This document shows positions 1 to 6,088 of a stretch of DNA of 9,938 nt, piece after piece; position 1 is the stretch's first letter, and the number at the start of each line of letters is the position of its first letter. Made by a program: the position numbers and the translations under genes. Source of the stretch: Clostridia bacterium (GTDB taxonomy: Bacteria > Bacillota > Clostridia > Christensenellales > UBA1242). Location of the stretch: NCBI GenBank assembly GCA_017456465.1, contig JAFTJJ010000100.1:1-9938 (forward strand). Direction: 5' to 3'. The notes under the pieces are model-generated. The model ran no database searches, had not been told where the DNA came from, and saw nothing but the letters and a program-made list of their open reading frames with translations.

Positions 1-1019
1 ATGGTTGGACAAGCATAAAAAACTCAATCTCCAAATCACTCAATGTCCCAGCTGTCAAAACATTGTCATATGTTGGTGTTGACAAAGCAAAAAATTTTGC
101 AAACAAACTCGGAATTGATTTTGAGCCAGAGGACAACCATCTTGCCCTCGCACTCGGAGGATTCACCAAGGGCACAACTGTCAAAGAAATTGCAGATGCT
201 TATGCATGCTTTGCAAACTCGGGACAATTTTCAAGCAGTTCCTTTATTCAAAAAATTGTTGGAGCAAATGGGAAAATTCTCTATTCAAGTCATTCACCAT
301 CATCAAAGGCAATGAGCGAAGAAACTGCTTACATGATCACCGACTGCCTCATGGACGCTGCAAAAAATGGCACAGCAAAGAAAATCATGAGTGACGGAAT
401 TAAAATAGCAAGCAAAACAGGCACAACAAACAGCAACAAAGACGCATGGAGTGCAAGTTACACAAAAGATTACACCGTTGTTACTTGGATTGGAAATTTG
501 GATTCAAGCAAACTTTCAACCAATATAAAAGGATCAAGTTATCCAACAATGATTTCAAGAGATGTATTTAAAAATTTATATGCAAATAAAACTTGCCCAG
601 AATTTGAAATTCCAGATGGGATAATTTTTGCAGAACTTTCAAGCAAAGAACTAGAAGAAACAAAACTAAATTTGGCTCACTCACAAAATGAAAGCAAAGA
701 ACATGTCGCTCTTTTCACGATCGAAAACCTTCCAGATTTTTCAATTCAAGCAAGCCAAATTGAATTGTCTCTTGAAGTTCAAAACGCAAAAAATAAACCA
801 CCAAAACTGCAAATTGCTCACAAAAATGCAGAAAAAATCACTATATTACGAGAAAATAACAACAAAACACAAAAAATCAAAGAAATTATAAATCCAGAAA
901 ATAATTTTGTTTTTGAAGACAAAACTGCAAAAAATAATAATTTATACACTTATTTCATAACCGCAAAAAAAGGTGACCAGTCAGTCACCTCAGACAAAAT
1001 AAAAATCAGAACATTTTAA
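1..1019 (+). CDS. Class A penicillin-binding protein (PBP1a-type), C-terminal part, 5' truncated by window edge
   Basis: The reading frame is open from base 3 and enters from the left, so the glycosyltransferase domain and the SxxK serine motif lie outside the window. About 338 residues are visible. The transpeptidase SxN motif is Ser-Leu-Asn at 36-44, followed by VPAVK. The third motif, KTGT, is at visible residues 138-141 (bases 414-425), followed by a WxxxYT-like strand as in PBP1a proteins. The enzyme cross-links peptidoglycan stem peptides outside the cell membrane. After the transpeptidase domain ends (about residue 205), a Lys/Glu/Asn-rich linker leads to about 85 residues of alternating strands (about 255-338) that look like a fibronectin type III-type module; that domain call is inference. 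The gene converges on thiI and overlaps its stop codon. No terminator is visible for the plus strand. Family assignment is firm; the exact paralogue is not. Confidence 0.93.
   Translation, partial: GWTSIKNSISKSLNVPAVKTLSYVGVDKAKNFANKLGIDFEPEDNHLALALGGFTKGTTVKEIADAYACFANSGQFSSSSFIQKIVGANGKILYSSHSPSSKAMSEETAYMITDCLMDAAKNGTAKKIMSDGIKIASKTGTTNSNKDAWSASYTKDYTVVTWIGNLDSSKLSTNIKGSSYPTMISRDVFKNLYANKTCPEFEIPDGIIFAELSSKELEETKLNLAHSQNESKEHVALFTIENLPDFSIQASQIELSLEVQNAKNKPPKLQIAHKNAEKITILRENNNKTQKIKEIINPENNFVFEDKTAKNNNLYTYFITAKKGDQSVTSDKIKIRTF
964..990 (-). terminator. Intrinsic terminator of the desulfurase-thiI operon, embedded in the PBP gene
   Basis: Read on the minus strand, this is a perfect 7-bp stem, AGGTGAC with GTCACCT, around a 6-nt loop, followed directly by a run of T (complement of the A run 965-971). 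It begins 25 nt after the thiI stop codon. Read on the plus strand the hairpin has no T run after it, so it should act only on minus-strand transcripts. The same bases encode Lys-Gly-Asp-Gln-Ser-Val-Thr near the C-terminus of the convergent PBP. Confidence 0.8.
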
Positions 1020-2188
1020 CTTTTGATAATAATTCGTTCGATGCCGGCATAGGCCTCATCAATAATTTTTTCAAGATCAATCTTGGCTTCTTCAAAGACA
1101 ACTTTTTCAAGTCTTGGTTTTGTCACAGGACTGTCAGGAAGAAATACAGTACAACAATCTTCAAAAGGTTTGATTGATGTTTCAAATGTGTCAATTCTTC
1201 GCGCTATATCAATAATTTCAGTTTTATCAAAAGCAACAAGTGGCCTCAAAATTGGAGTTGATTCAACCACATTTTCAACAACAGTCATACTTTCAATTGT
1301 TTGACTCGCAACCTGACCCAAGTTTTCTCCAGTGACAATCATTGAGTAATTTTTGTCCTTCGAAAGTCGTTCTGCAATTTTGAACATTGCTCTTCTCAAT
1401 ATAGTAATCATATAGTCAGGGTTACAATTCTCGTGGACAGCTTCCTGAACCTTTGCTACATTGCAAAGATAAACCCCAATTTCTCCACCATTAAATGGCG
1501 CCAAAATTTTTGCAAGATCCAACACTTTTTCTTTGGCAAGATTGCTTGTATATGGAAAACTGTGAAAGTGAATTGCATGAAGTTTCACACCTCTTTTGTT
1601 CATCATAAAAAAAGCAACAGGACTGTCAATACCACCAGAAAGCAAAATTAGACCATGACCCGATGAACAAACAGGCATTCCTCCAATTCCTTTGTGATCA
1701 TTTGACGAAACATAAACATAAGTCTTTTTGTTTTCACGAACATCAATGTTCAAGATGTGCTCAGGTTCATGAATGTCAACAGAAAGACTTTTGTTTTTCG
1801 AAAGAATTAAGCCACCAATATGACGAGAAATTTCCATGCTGCTTTTCAAAAATGTCTTATCGGCCCTGTTCGTAACAACTTTGAAAGTACCATCCAAATC
1901 TTCAGTTTCAACAATTGAAATGTTTTCAATTTGTTCCAACTCTGAATCAACAACACTTGCAAGTGAAAATGAAAAGACACCAGCAATTTTCCCAACAGCG
2001 CTCAGGATTTTGCTTGAAAATTTTGGATCGAAACCAGAAACCTCATATCTTCCAGGAATCCTTGAAACCACGCAATTAAACTCATTTAATGCATTTTTGA
2101 TATTATTTTCAAGGGTTTTTTCAAAAAATTTGCGATTTTTTCCCTTGAGGTAAATTTCTCCATATTTAATTAAAATAACTTTCTCCAT
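1016..2188 (-). CDS. thiI: tRNA 4-thiouridine synthase ThiI (tRNA sulfurtransferase)
   Basis: ThiI adenylates U8 of tRNA and transfers sulfur from a cysteine desulfurase persulfide to make 4-thiouridine, a near-UV sensor; in some bacteria it also serves thiamine thiazole synthesis. The protein has 390 residues. An N-terminal ferredoxin-like/THUMP region carries the LIKYGEIYLKGKNR signature, the PP-loop SGGIDSP lies at about residues 184-190, and the C-terminal part has the Firmicutes hallmark PFEDCCTVF (about 341-349) with the candidate persulfide cysteines. The E. coli-type rhodanese extension is absent, as in Bacillus. I chose the ATG at 2186-2188 because GAAAGGG at 2197-2203 sits 8 nt upstream. 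An in-frame GTG at 2195-2197 overlaps the desulfurase stop but has no spaced ribosome site. The preceding gene is the desulfurase, so sulfur donor and acceptor are co-transcribed. Confidence 0.96.
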   Translation of the reverse strand: MEKVILIKYGEIYLKGKNRKFFEKTLENNIKNALNEFNCVVSRIPGRYEVSGFDPKFSSKILSAVGKIAGVFSFSLASVVDSELEQIENISIVETEDLDGTFKVVTNRADKTFLKSSMEISRHIGGLILSKNKSLSVDIHEPEHILNIDVRENKKTYVYVSSNDHKGIGGMPVCSSGHGLILLSGGIDSPVAFFMMNKRGVKLHAIHFHSFPYTSNLAKEKVLDLAKILAPFNGGEIGVYLCNVAKVQEAVHENCNPDYMITILRRAMFKIAERLSKDKNYSMIVTGENLGQVASQTIESMTVVENVVESTPILRPLVAFDKTEIIDIARRIDTFETSIKPFEDCCTVFLPDSPVTKPRLEKVVFEEAKIDLEKIIDEAYAGIERIIIKS

Positions 2189-2193
2189 TGTTT

Positions 2194-3309
2194 TCACCCT
2201 TTCAATTTTTCAATTGTACTTGCAAAAATTTTTACAATATTTTTCACATCATATGCATCATGGGCATTGAATGAAATTCTTACATTCCCAAGAACTTCAG
2301 CTTGTGATTTTCCCATTGCTGAAAGAATTCTGTTGTCAGAGTGTTTCGATGAACAAGCAGACCCAGTAGAAACAAGAATTTCATGTTCTTCCAAAGCATG
2401 AAGCAAAACTTCTCCTCGGATTCCATCAAAAGACAAACTCAAGATGAATGGAGATCCATTGCCATTCACGGAAAATTTAACACCAGAGTTTTGAAATTCA
2501 TCAATAAACTCATCTCTGATCTTCTGAACTTTCTCAAAGTTGCTTTTTTGATTCTTCATTGACAATTTTGCAGCTTCAAAAAATCCCATAATGCCCGCAA
2601 CGTTTTCAGTCCCCGATCTCAATCCATTTTCCTGTCCACCACCCCAAAGAAGTGGAGAAATATGAATATCTTTTCGATAAACCAACGCACCAATACCCTT
2701 TGGTCCATGAATTTTGTGCGCAGACATAACAAAAAAATCAACACCCAAATCATCAACACACACATCAATCTTTCCAAAAGCCTGAACACCATCTGTAGCA
2801 ACCAAAACCCTTGGGTTGACTTTCTTTGCAATTTTGCAAATTCTTTTAATGTTATTCACCGCCCCCGTCTCGTTTGAAACCATCATCACTGAAACAAGTT
2901 TCACACGCCTGTCCATCTTTCTTGCAAAATCTTCTTCATCAATTTCACCAGAAGGCAACAGATCAACAACACACACTTCAACCCCATTGTTTTGAAACTG
3001 CTTTGCACATTCAAACACAGAAGGATGTTCACCAGCAGAAACAATAATTTTGTCACCAGACCTCAATGTCGCAGATTCAAAAATTGTGTTGTTTGCCTCA
3101 GTTGCACATGACACAAAAAGAAGTTTGTGATTGCTTGCAAAAACCATATCAAGGAGTTCATTTCTTGCATTCTCAACATCTCTTCTCACCTTCACAGCAG
3201 GAGCATAAACACTGCTTGCATTAAAGTAGTCATGTTTAAGGTAATTATTCATAACATCAACAACACCGTCCAAACACTGTGTTGTTGCAGCATTATCCAA
3301 ATAAATCAT
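2194..3309 (-). CDS. Cysteine desulfurase, IscS/NifS family (group I)
   Basis: This PLP enzyme converts L-cysteine to alanine and holds the sulfur as a cysteine persulfide for transfer. The protein has 371 residues from the chosen start and begins MIYLDNAATT, the standard start of the family. Visible landmarks are the GEHPS histidine (about residue 95), the PLP lysine in SAHKIHGPKG (about 199), the GLRSGTEN segment (about 229-236) and the mobile catalytic loop STGSACSS with Cys at about 319. That loop type marks group I (IscS/NifS) rather than SufS. Its stop TGA overlaps the possible GTG start of thiI; adjacency to thiI resembles the NifZ-ThiI pair of B. subtilis, so a dedicated ThiI sulfur donor is inferred. 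The frame stays open to 3351, but that extension runs through the probable promoter. GGGAG 5 nt before the ATG at 3307-3309 fixes the start. Confidence 0.95.
   Translation of the reverse strand: MIYLDNAATTQCLDGVVDVMNNYLKHDYFNASSVYAPAVKVRRDVENARNELLDMVFASNHKLLFVSCATEANNTIFESATLRSGDKIIVSAGEHPSVFECAKQFQNNGVEVCVVDLLPSGEIDEEDFARKMDRRVKLVSVMMVSNETGAVNNIKRICKIAKKVNPRVLVATDGVQAFGKIDVCVDDLGVDFFVMSAHKIHGPKGIGALVYRKDIHISPLLWGGGQENGLRSGTENVAGIMGFFEAAKLSMKNQKSNFEKVQKIRDEFIDEFQNSGVKFSVNGNGSPFILSLSFDGIRGEVLLHALEEHEILVSTGSACSSKHSDNRILSAMGKSQAEVLGNVRISFNAHDAYDVKNIVKIFASTIEKLKG
2197..2203 (-). promoter_or_regulatory. Ribosome binding site of thiI, inside the end of the desulfurase gene
   Basis: GAAAGGG on the minus strand lies within the last codons of the desulfurase gene and 8 nt before the ATG at 2186-2188. 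It favours that ATG over the GTG at 2195-2197, which it almost touches, and suggests translational coupling with the upstream gene. Confidence 0.65.
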
Positions 3310-3314
3310 AATAA

Positions 3315-3319
3315 CTCCC
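3315..3319 (-). promoter_or_regulatory. Ribosome binding site of the cysteine desulfurase gene
   Basis: GGGAG on the minus strand, 5 nt upstream of the ATG at 3307-3309. This site and the promoter just upstream support the shorter protein start. Confidence 0.7.
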
Positions 3320-3338
3320 AACAAAATTATACAATCAT

Positions 3339-3367
3339 ATATTACATTCAATCGCCCAATTAGTCAA
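3339..3367 (-). promoter_or_regulatory. Probable sigma-A promoter of the desulfurase-thiI operon
   Basis: On the minus strand, TTGACT (3362-3367, 5 of 6 to the -35 consensus) is followed by exactly 17 nt and then TAATAT (3339-3344, 4 of 6 to the -10 consensus). A start site near 3332 would leave a leader of about 22 nt with GGGAG before the ATG. A TATAAT also occurs at about 3325-3330 but has no well-spaced -35. Sequence match only. Confidence 0.5.
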
Positions 3368-3383
3368 GAGAAAAACGAAATTA

Positions 3384-4070
3384 TCATGGCACAAGATTAA
3401 GCATTTCAGTGAGGGTGTTGGAGTTCAAATATGTTTCAGGAATCTCACCAATAATCACCCCTTCACAAATAAGCACATCACTCATTGATGACACCTCAAC
3501 AGTTTTTCCAGGAAAAACAACTCTCACGATCGCATTAACAATAATATAAATTTTGTGCAATGTTTGATTAATGCCCGCCTGATTAAATTTTGAAAGAAAA
3601 CGACAAGTGATGTCTGGATAAGGAAAAACATCAAATTTAACTTTGGGGCCAACTCCAGAAAGAGCATTGATGCCAGTGAACGCTCCAAGATTAATTTCAA
3701 GAGGATCTTTTCCAAGTTCCACAAGTTTTGACAGCGCAATTTGAGTGACCATCCTTGAAATATTATTAACCTTGACAGAGTTTGCCGACATTGCCAGAAT
3801 TTCACCAGATTCAGCTCTGTTGATCTTGATTATGTCATCATATGTCACAAAACTACTCATTGCTTCAGTGATTGCATAATCCATTGATTTGTTTGCAAGA
3901 ATCTTCATCTGAGCCTCACTGGTTCTCACGAGAAGTGGCGTAACGACCAAATGAAAATATGACGCAAAAAACGCAAAAATAATAAACACACATGCAAAAA
4001 ACGCAACAATATTGCGCTTTTTGCCAATATTTACTGTGCAAATAACACTCTGAGCCTTTTTGTTTTTCAC
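3384..4070 (-). CDS. yunB: Sporulation protein YunB
   Basis: YunB is a sporulation protein of unknown biochemical activity; in B. subtilis the mutant has a sporulation defect. The 228-residue product has a basic N-terminus, one membrane segment (about residues 22-45) and an extracytoplasmic part. Family features are the early NKSMDYAITEA segment, the glycine-rich GINALSGVGPKVKF stretch (about 126-139), NQAGINQTLHKIYI (about 156-169) and the C-terminal VIIGEIPETYLN (about 203-214). The B. subtilis protein is about 254 residues. Translation appears to begin at a GTG (4068-4070) with no convincing ribosome site; an in-frame TAA three codons upstream rules out a longer version. It follows spoVAE by 31 bp with no terminator between, so co-transcription with spoVA is likely. 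No clear terminator follows it before the desulfurase promoter. Confidence 0.9.
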   Translation of the reverse strand: MKNKKAQSVICTVNIGKKRNIVAFFACVFIIFAFFASYFHLVVTPLLVRTSEAQMKILANKSMDYAITEAMSSFVTYDDIIKINRAESGEILAMSANSVKVNNISRMVTQIALSKLVELGKDPLEINLGAFTGINALSGVGPKVKFDVFPYPDITCRFLSKFNQAGINQTLHKIYIIVNAIVRVVFPGKTVEVSSMSDVLICEGVIIGEIPETYLNSNTLTEMLNLVP

Positions 4071-4101
4071 AGTAAATTATATTTAATTCGCTCAGATTTT
4101 A

Positions 4102-4482
4102 TTAATCCTTTTTTGTTTTTGAAGTTGTAAAGAAACTCACCAAATATGAAAATCCAATTGAGACTGCGATTCCGGCACTGGTTGCAGCAAGCCCACCACC
4201 AAGCGCACCAAAAAAGCCATCTGTCTTTGCTCCAGCAATTGCTCCTCTTGCAAGCGAGTTTCCAAATCCCGTGATTGGAACAGTTGCACCTGCTCCCGCC
4301 CACTCAACAAGATAGTTATAAATTCCAAACCCGCCAAGCACTGCACCAATCATCAAAAAGATAACAAGTATTCTGGCTGGTGTTATTTTTGTTGTAATCA
4401 CAATAACTTGTGCAATAACACAAATAAGCCCTCCAACAAGCAAAACTTTTGCATACATCAACAAACCTTCAAGCATTAACAT
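4102..4482 (-). CDS. spoVAE: Stage V sporulation protein AE (SpoVAE/SpoVAEB)
   Basis: This is a small integral membrane component of the SpoVA system, which moves dipicolinic acid (DPA) into the forespore and out of the germinating spore. The product has 126 residues, close to the roughly 116 of B. subtilis SpoVAEB. It begins with VGGLICVIAQ, has the conserved TPARILV segment and carries AGAGATVPITGFGNSL at about residues 62-77, the same signature as in SpoVAC, with which it shares a Pfam family. Three or four hydrophobic segments are visible. The start codon ATG (4480-4482) overlaps the end of spoVAD and is preceded by a GAGGGGGG run. A second ATG at 4474-4476 is equally possible. The gene is translationally linked to spoVAD and ends with tandem TAA codons before yunB. 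Confidence 0.95.
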   Translation of the reverse strand: MLMLEGLLMYAKVLLVGGLICVIAQVIVITTKITPARILVIFLMIGAVLGGFGIYNYLVEWAGAGATVPITGFGNSLARGAIAGAKTDGFFGALGGGLAATSAGIAVSIGFSYLVSFFTTSKTKKD

Positions 4483-5492
4483 TTACCCCCCTCAAACATT
4501 ACAAGGTGTGCGACACAAGGAATTGTGTCCCCCTGCTGATTCGTTGTTACACTCATGAGTGCACCAGTGGCAACAAGCAAAACTTTTTTAAATTCTCCTT
4601 TCTTAAGTTTTTCATAGATATATGAATTAAACACAACAGCTGATGCGCCTGCACCACTTCCACCCTGAAAACTATTTTGAAGAGAAGAATAAATCATGTG
4701 TCCACAATCAGTATAGTTTTGACCAAGGGGAAATCCTTCCTCAATCATCAAATCTTTCAAAATGTCTGAACCGAGCTTTCCAAGATCACCTGTTGCAATC
4801 AAATCATAGTCTGTTGGAAGAGTTTTTGTGTCCTGAAAATAATCAAGAAGTGTCCTTGATGCTGCCGTTGCCATCGCTGCCCCCATGTTTGCAATGTCCT
4901 TGATCCCATAATCAGTAACTTTCCCAACAGTGACTTTCTTGATTCGTGGCATTTCATTGCTTCCAATCAAGGACAAATGGGTTGCCCCCATGCCCGTCAC
5001 TGTCCACTGCGAATATGTTTGTCTTTGATTTCCAAACTCAAGTGGATTTCTGTACTGCCTCTCAGCCGAAGAAAAATGACTTCCCGCAATCGAAATTGTA
5101 TTTTTTGCTGCTCCAGCTGAAATGAATGTTCCTGCAATCAAAAGAGATTCAGTAAAAGATGAACAGGCTGAATAAACCCCCAAAAATGGAATGTCGAACT
5201 CTCTCGCAGAGAAATTGCTTGTAACCAACTGATTCATGAGGTCACCACTCACAAGCAAATCAACTTCGCTTTCCAACAATTCTTGCTGCTTAAGAATTTT
5301 TTTAATTGCCAATGTGTGCATTGCCCTTTCAGCCTTTTCAAATGTTTTTTCACCCAAAGTATCATCTTCCAAAACCTCGCTGAAGTATTTCCCCAAAACA
5401 CCTTCTGCTTCTTTGCTGCTCACAAGTGAAAATGCACCTTTAACAAAGATGTCTTTTTCAAATTCAAATGTTGATTTTCCAATTTTTTTCAT
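4476..5492 (-). CDS. spoVAD: Stage V sporulation protein AD (SpoVAD), DPA-binding thiolase-like protein
   Basis: SpoVAD is the soluble, membrane-associated subunit of the SpoVA channel and binds DPA in a thiolase-like fold. The protein has 338 residues, the same length as I recall for B. subtilis SpoVAD. Diagnostic stretches are VSGDLMNQL (about 81-89), GVYSACSSFTES (about 105-116) with Cys110 at the thiolase nucleophile position, SSAERQYRNPLEFG (about 141-154), and a glycine-rich GGSGAGASA near residue 280 that resembles the thiolase C-terminal fold. AAGGAG ends 8 nt before the ATG at 5490-5492, a strong ribosome site. It lies 12 nt downstream of spoVAC and overlaps spoVAE by 7 nt, a tight operon. 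Nothing is missing compared with the family. Confidence 0.97.
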   Translation of the reverse strand: MKKIGKSTFEFEKDIFVKGAFSLVSSKEAEGVLGKYFSEVLEDDTLGEKTFEKAERAMHTLAIKKILKQQELLESEVDLLVSGDLMNQLVTSNFSAREFDIPFLGVYSACSSFTESLLIAGTFISAGAAKNTISIAGSHFSSAERQYRNPLEFGNQRQTYSQWTVTGMGATHLSLIGSNEMPRIKKVTVGKVTDYGIKDIANMGAAMATAASRTLLDYFQDTKTLPTDYDLIATGDLGKLGSDILKDLMIEEGFPLGQNYTDCGHMIYSSLQNSFQGGSGAGASAVVFNSYIYEKLKKGEFKKVLLVATGALMSVTTNQQGDTIPCVAHLVMFEGGKC

Positions 5493-5504
5493 GAGTTTTG
5501 CTCC

Positions 5505-5954
5505 TTAAAATAAACTAATAATGAAGTACACAATTCCAACAATGAGGGAATATGCCACGCCATTTACAAGCACTGGTCCAGCAACAAAAAACATTTTCGA
5601 TCCAACACCAAAAACAAGCCCCTCCTTTTTGTATTCAATTGCACAAGAAGCAATTGAATTTGCAAAGCCAGAAATTGGAACAAATGTTCCTGCGCCCCCA
5701 ACCTTTGCGATTCTATCAAAAACCCCAAGAGCAGTCAAAACAATTGTGAGCGCAATAATGAAAATACTGCTCCATGTTCCAACCATCTGAATGTCCATCA
5801 TTGGATTGAAGGCCTTGATTATGTCTCCAACCATTTGTCCAAGAGAACAGATGGCACCACCAATCAAAAATGCATGAAGGAGAGAATTAAACCACCCAGT
5901 CTTTGGTGATTTGCTCTCAACATATTCAACATAATTATCTAAAATCTTCCCCAT
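5505..5954 (-). CDS. spoVAC: Stage V sporulation protein AC (SpoVAC)
   Basis: SpoVAC is a multi-pass membrane protein of the SpoVA DPA channel; in B. subtilis it has mechanosensitive-channel properties. From the chosen ATG (5952-5954) the product has 149 residues, matching the 150 or so of the family. It shows LLHAFLIGGAICSLGQ (about 25-40), then further hydrophobic helices and AGTFVPISGFANS (about 88-100), the signature shared with SpoVAE, followed by an EYKKEGLVFGVGSKMF loop. The frame extends upstream to 6017, but that addition has no family counterpart. A GGGGG run at 5968-5972 is 13 nt from the ATG and only 4 nt from an in-frame TTG (5961-5963), so a TTG start adding three residues is possible. 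It is the first gene of the spoVACDE-yunB unit. Confidence 0.95.
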   Translation of the reverse strand: MGKILDNYVEYVESKSPKTGWFNSLLHAFLIGGAICSLGQMVGDIIKAFNPMMDIQMVGTWSSIFIIALTIVLTALGVFDRIAKVGGAGTFVPISGFANSIASCAIEYKKEGLVFGVGSKMFFVAGPVLVNGVAYSLIVGIVYFIISLF

Positions 5955-6072
5955 AAAAAACAATTGTCCCCCAATAAAAATTTCGCAAATTTTAATTAAA
6001 ATCTTTACAAAACACATGTTTTTTATTCAATTTATAAATATTTTTCAAAATTTCATCCAAACTAGAGAAAAT

Positions 6073-6078
6073 GGAGGA
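6073..6078 (+). promoter_or_regulatory. Ribosome binding site of the Asn-rich lipoprotein gene
   Basis: GGAGGA lies 10 nt before the ATG at 6089-6091. An in-frame ATG at 6071 overlaps this site and has only a weak AGAG upstream. The site and the signal peptide, which reads best as starting MKQFRK, both favour 6089. Confidence 0.6.
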
Positions 6079-6088
6079 ACAAAAACAA

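Noticed and set aside
5990..6001. AT palindrome TTTTAATTAAAA between spoVAC and the lipoprotein gene
   Set aside because: A perfect palindrome, but a simple one in very AT-rich DNA; nothing ties it to a known operator.
5997..6028. Possible sigma-G promoter for spoVAC: GAATA (6024-6028) and GATTTTA (5997-6003) on the minus strand
   Set aside because: Both elements resemble sigma-G consensus parts, but they are 20 nt apart rather than about 17-18, and such AT-rich words are common here. No confident promoter can be placed in 5955-6088.
6004..6031. Possible sigma-A promoter for the lipoprotein gene: TTTACA, 16 nt, TTCAAT on the plus strand
   Set aside because: The -10 match is only 4 of 6 and the region is so AT-rich that this is close to chance.
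6071..6088. Longer start for the lipoprotein (MEEQKQ before MKQFRK)
   Set aside because: Its ATG overlaps the GGAGGA site that serves the next ATG, and an acidic leader before the basic residues does not suit a signal peptide.
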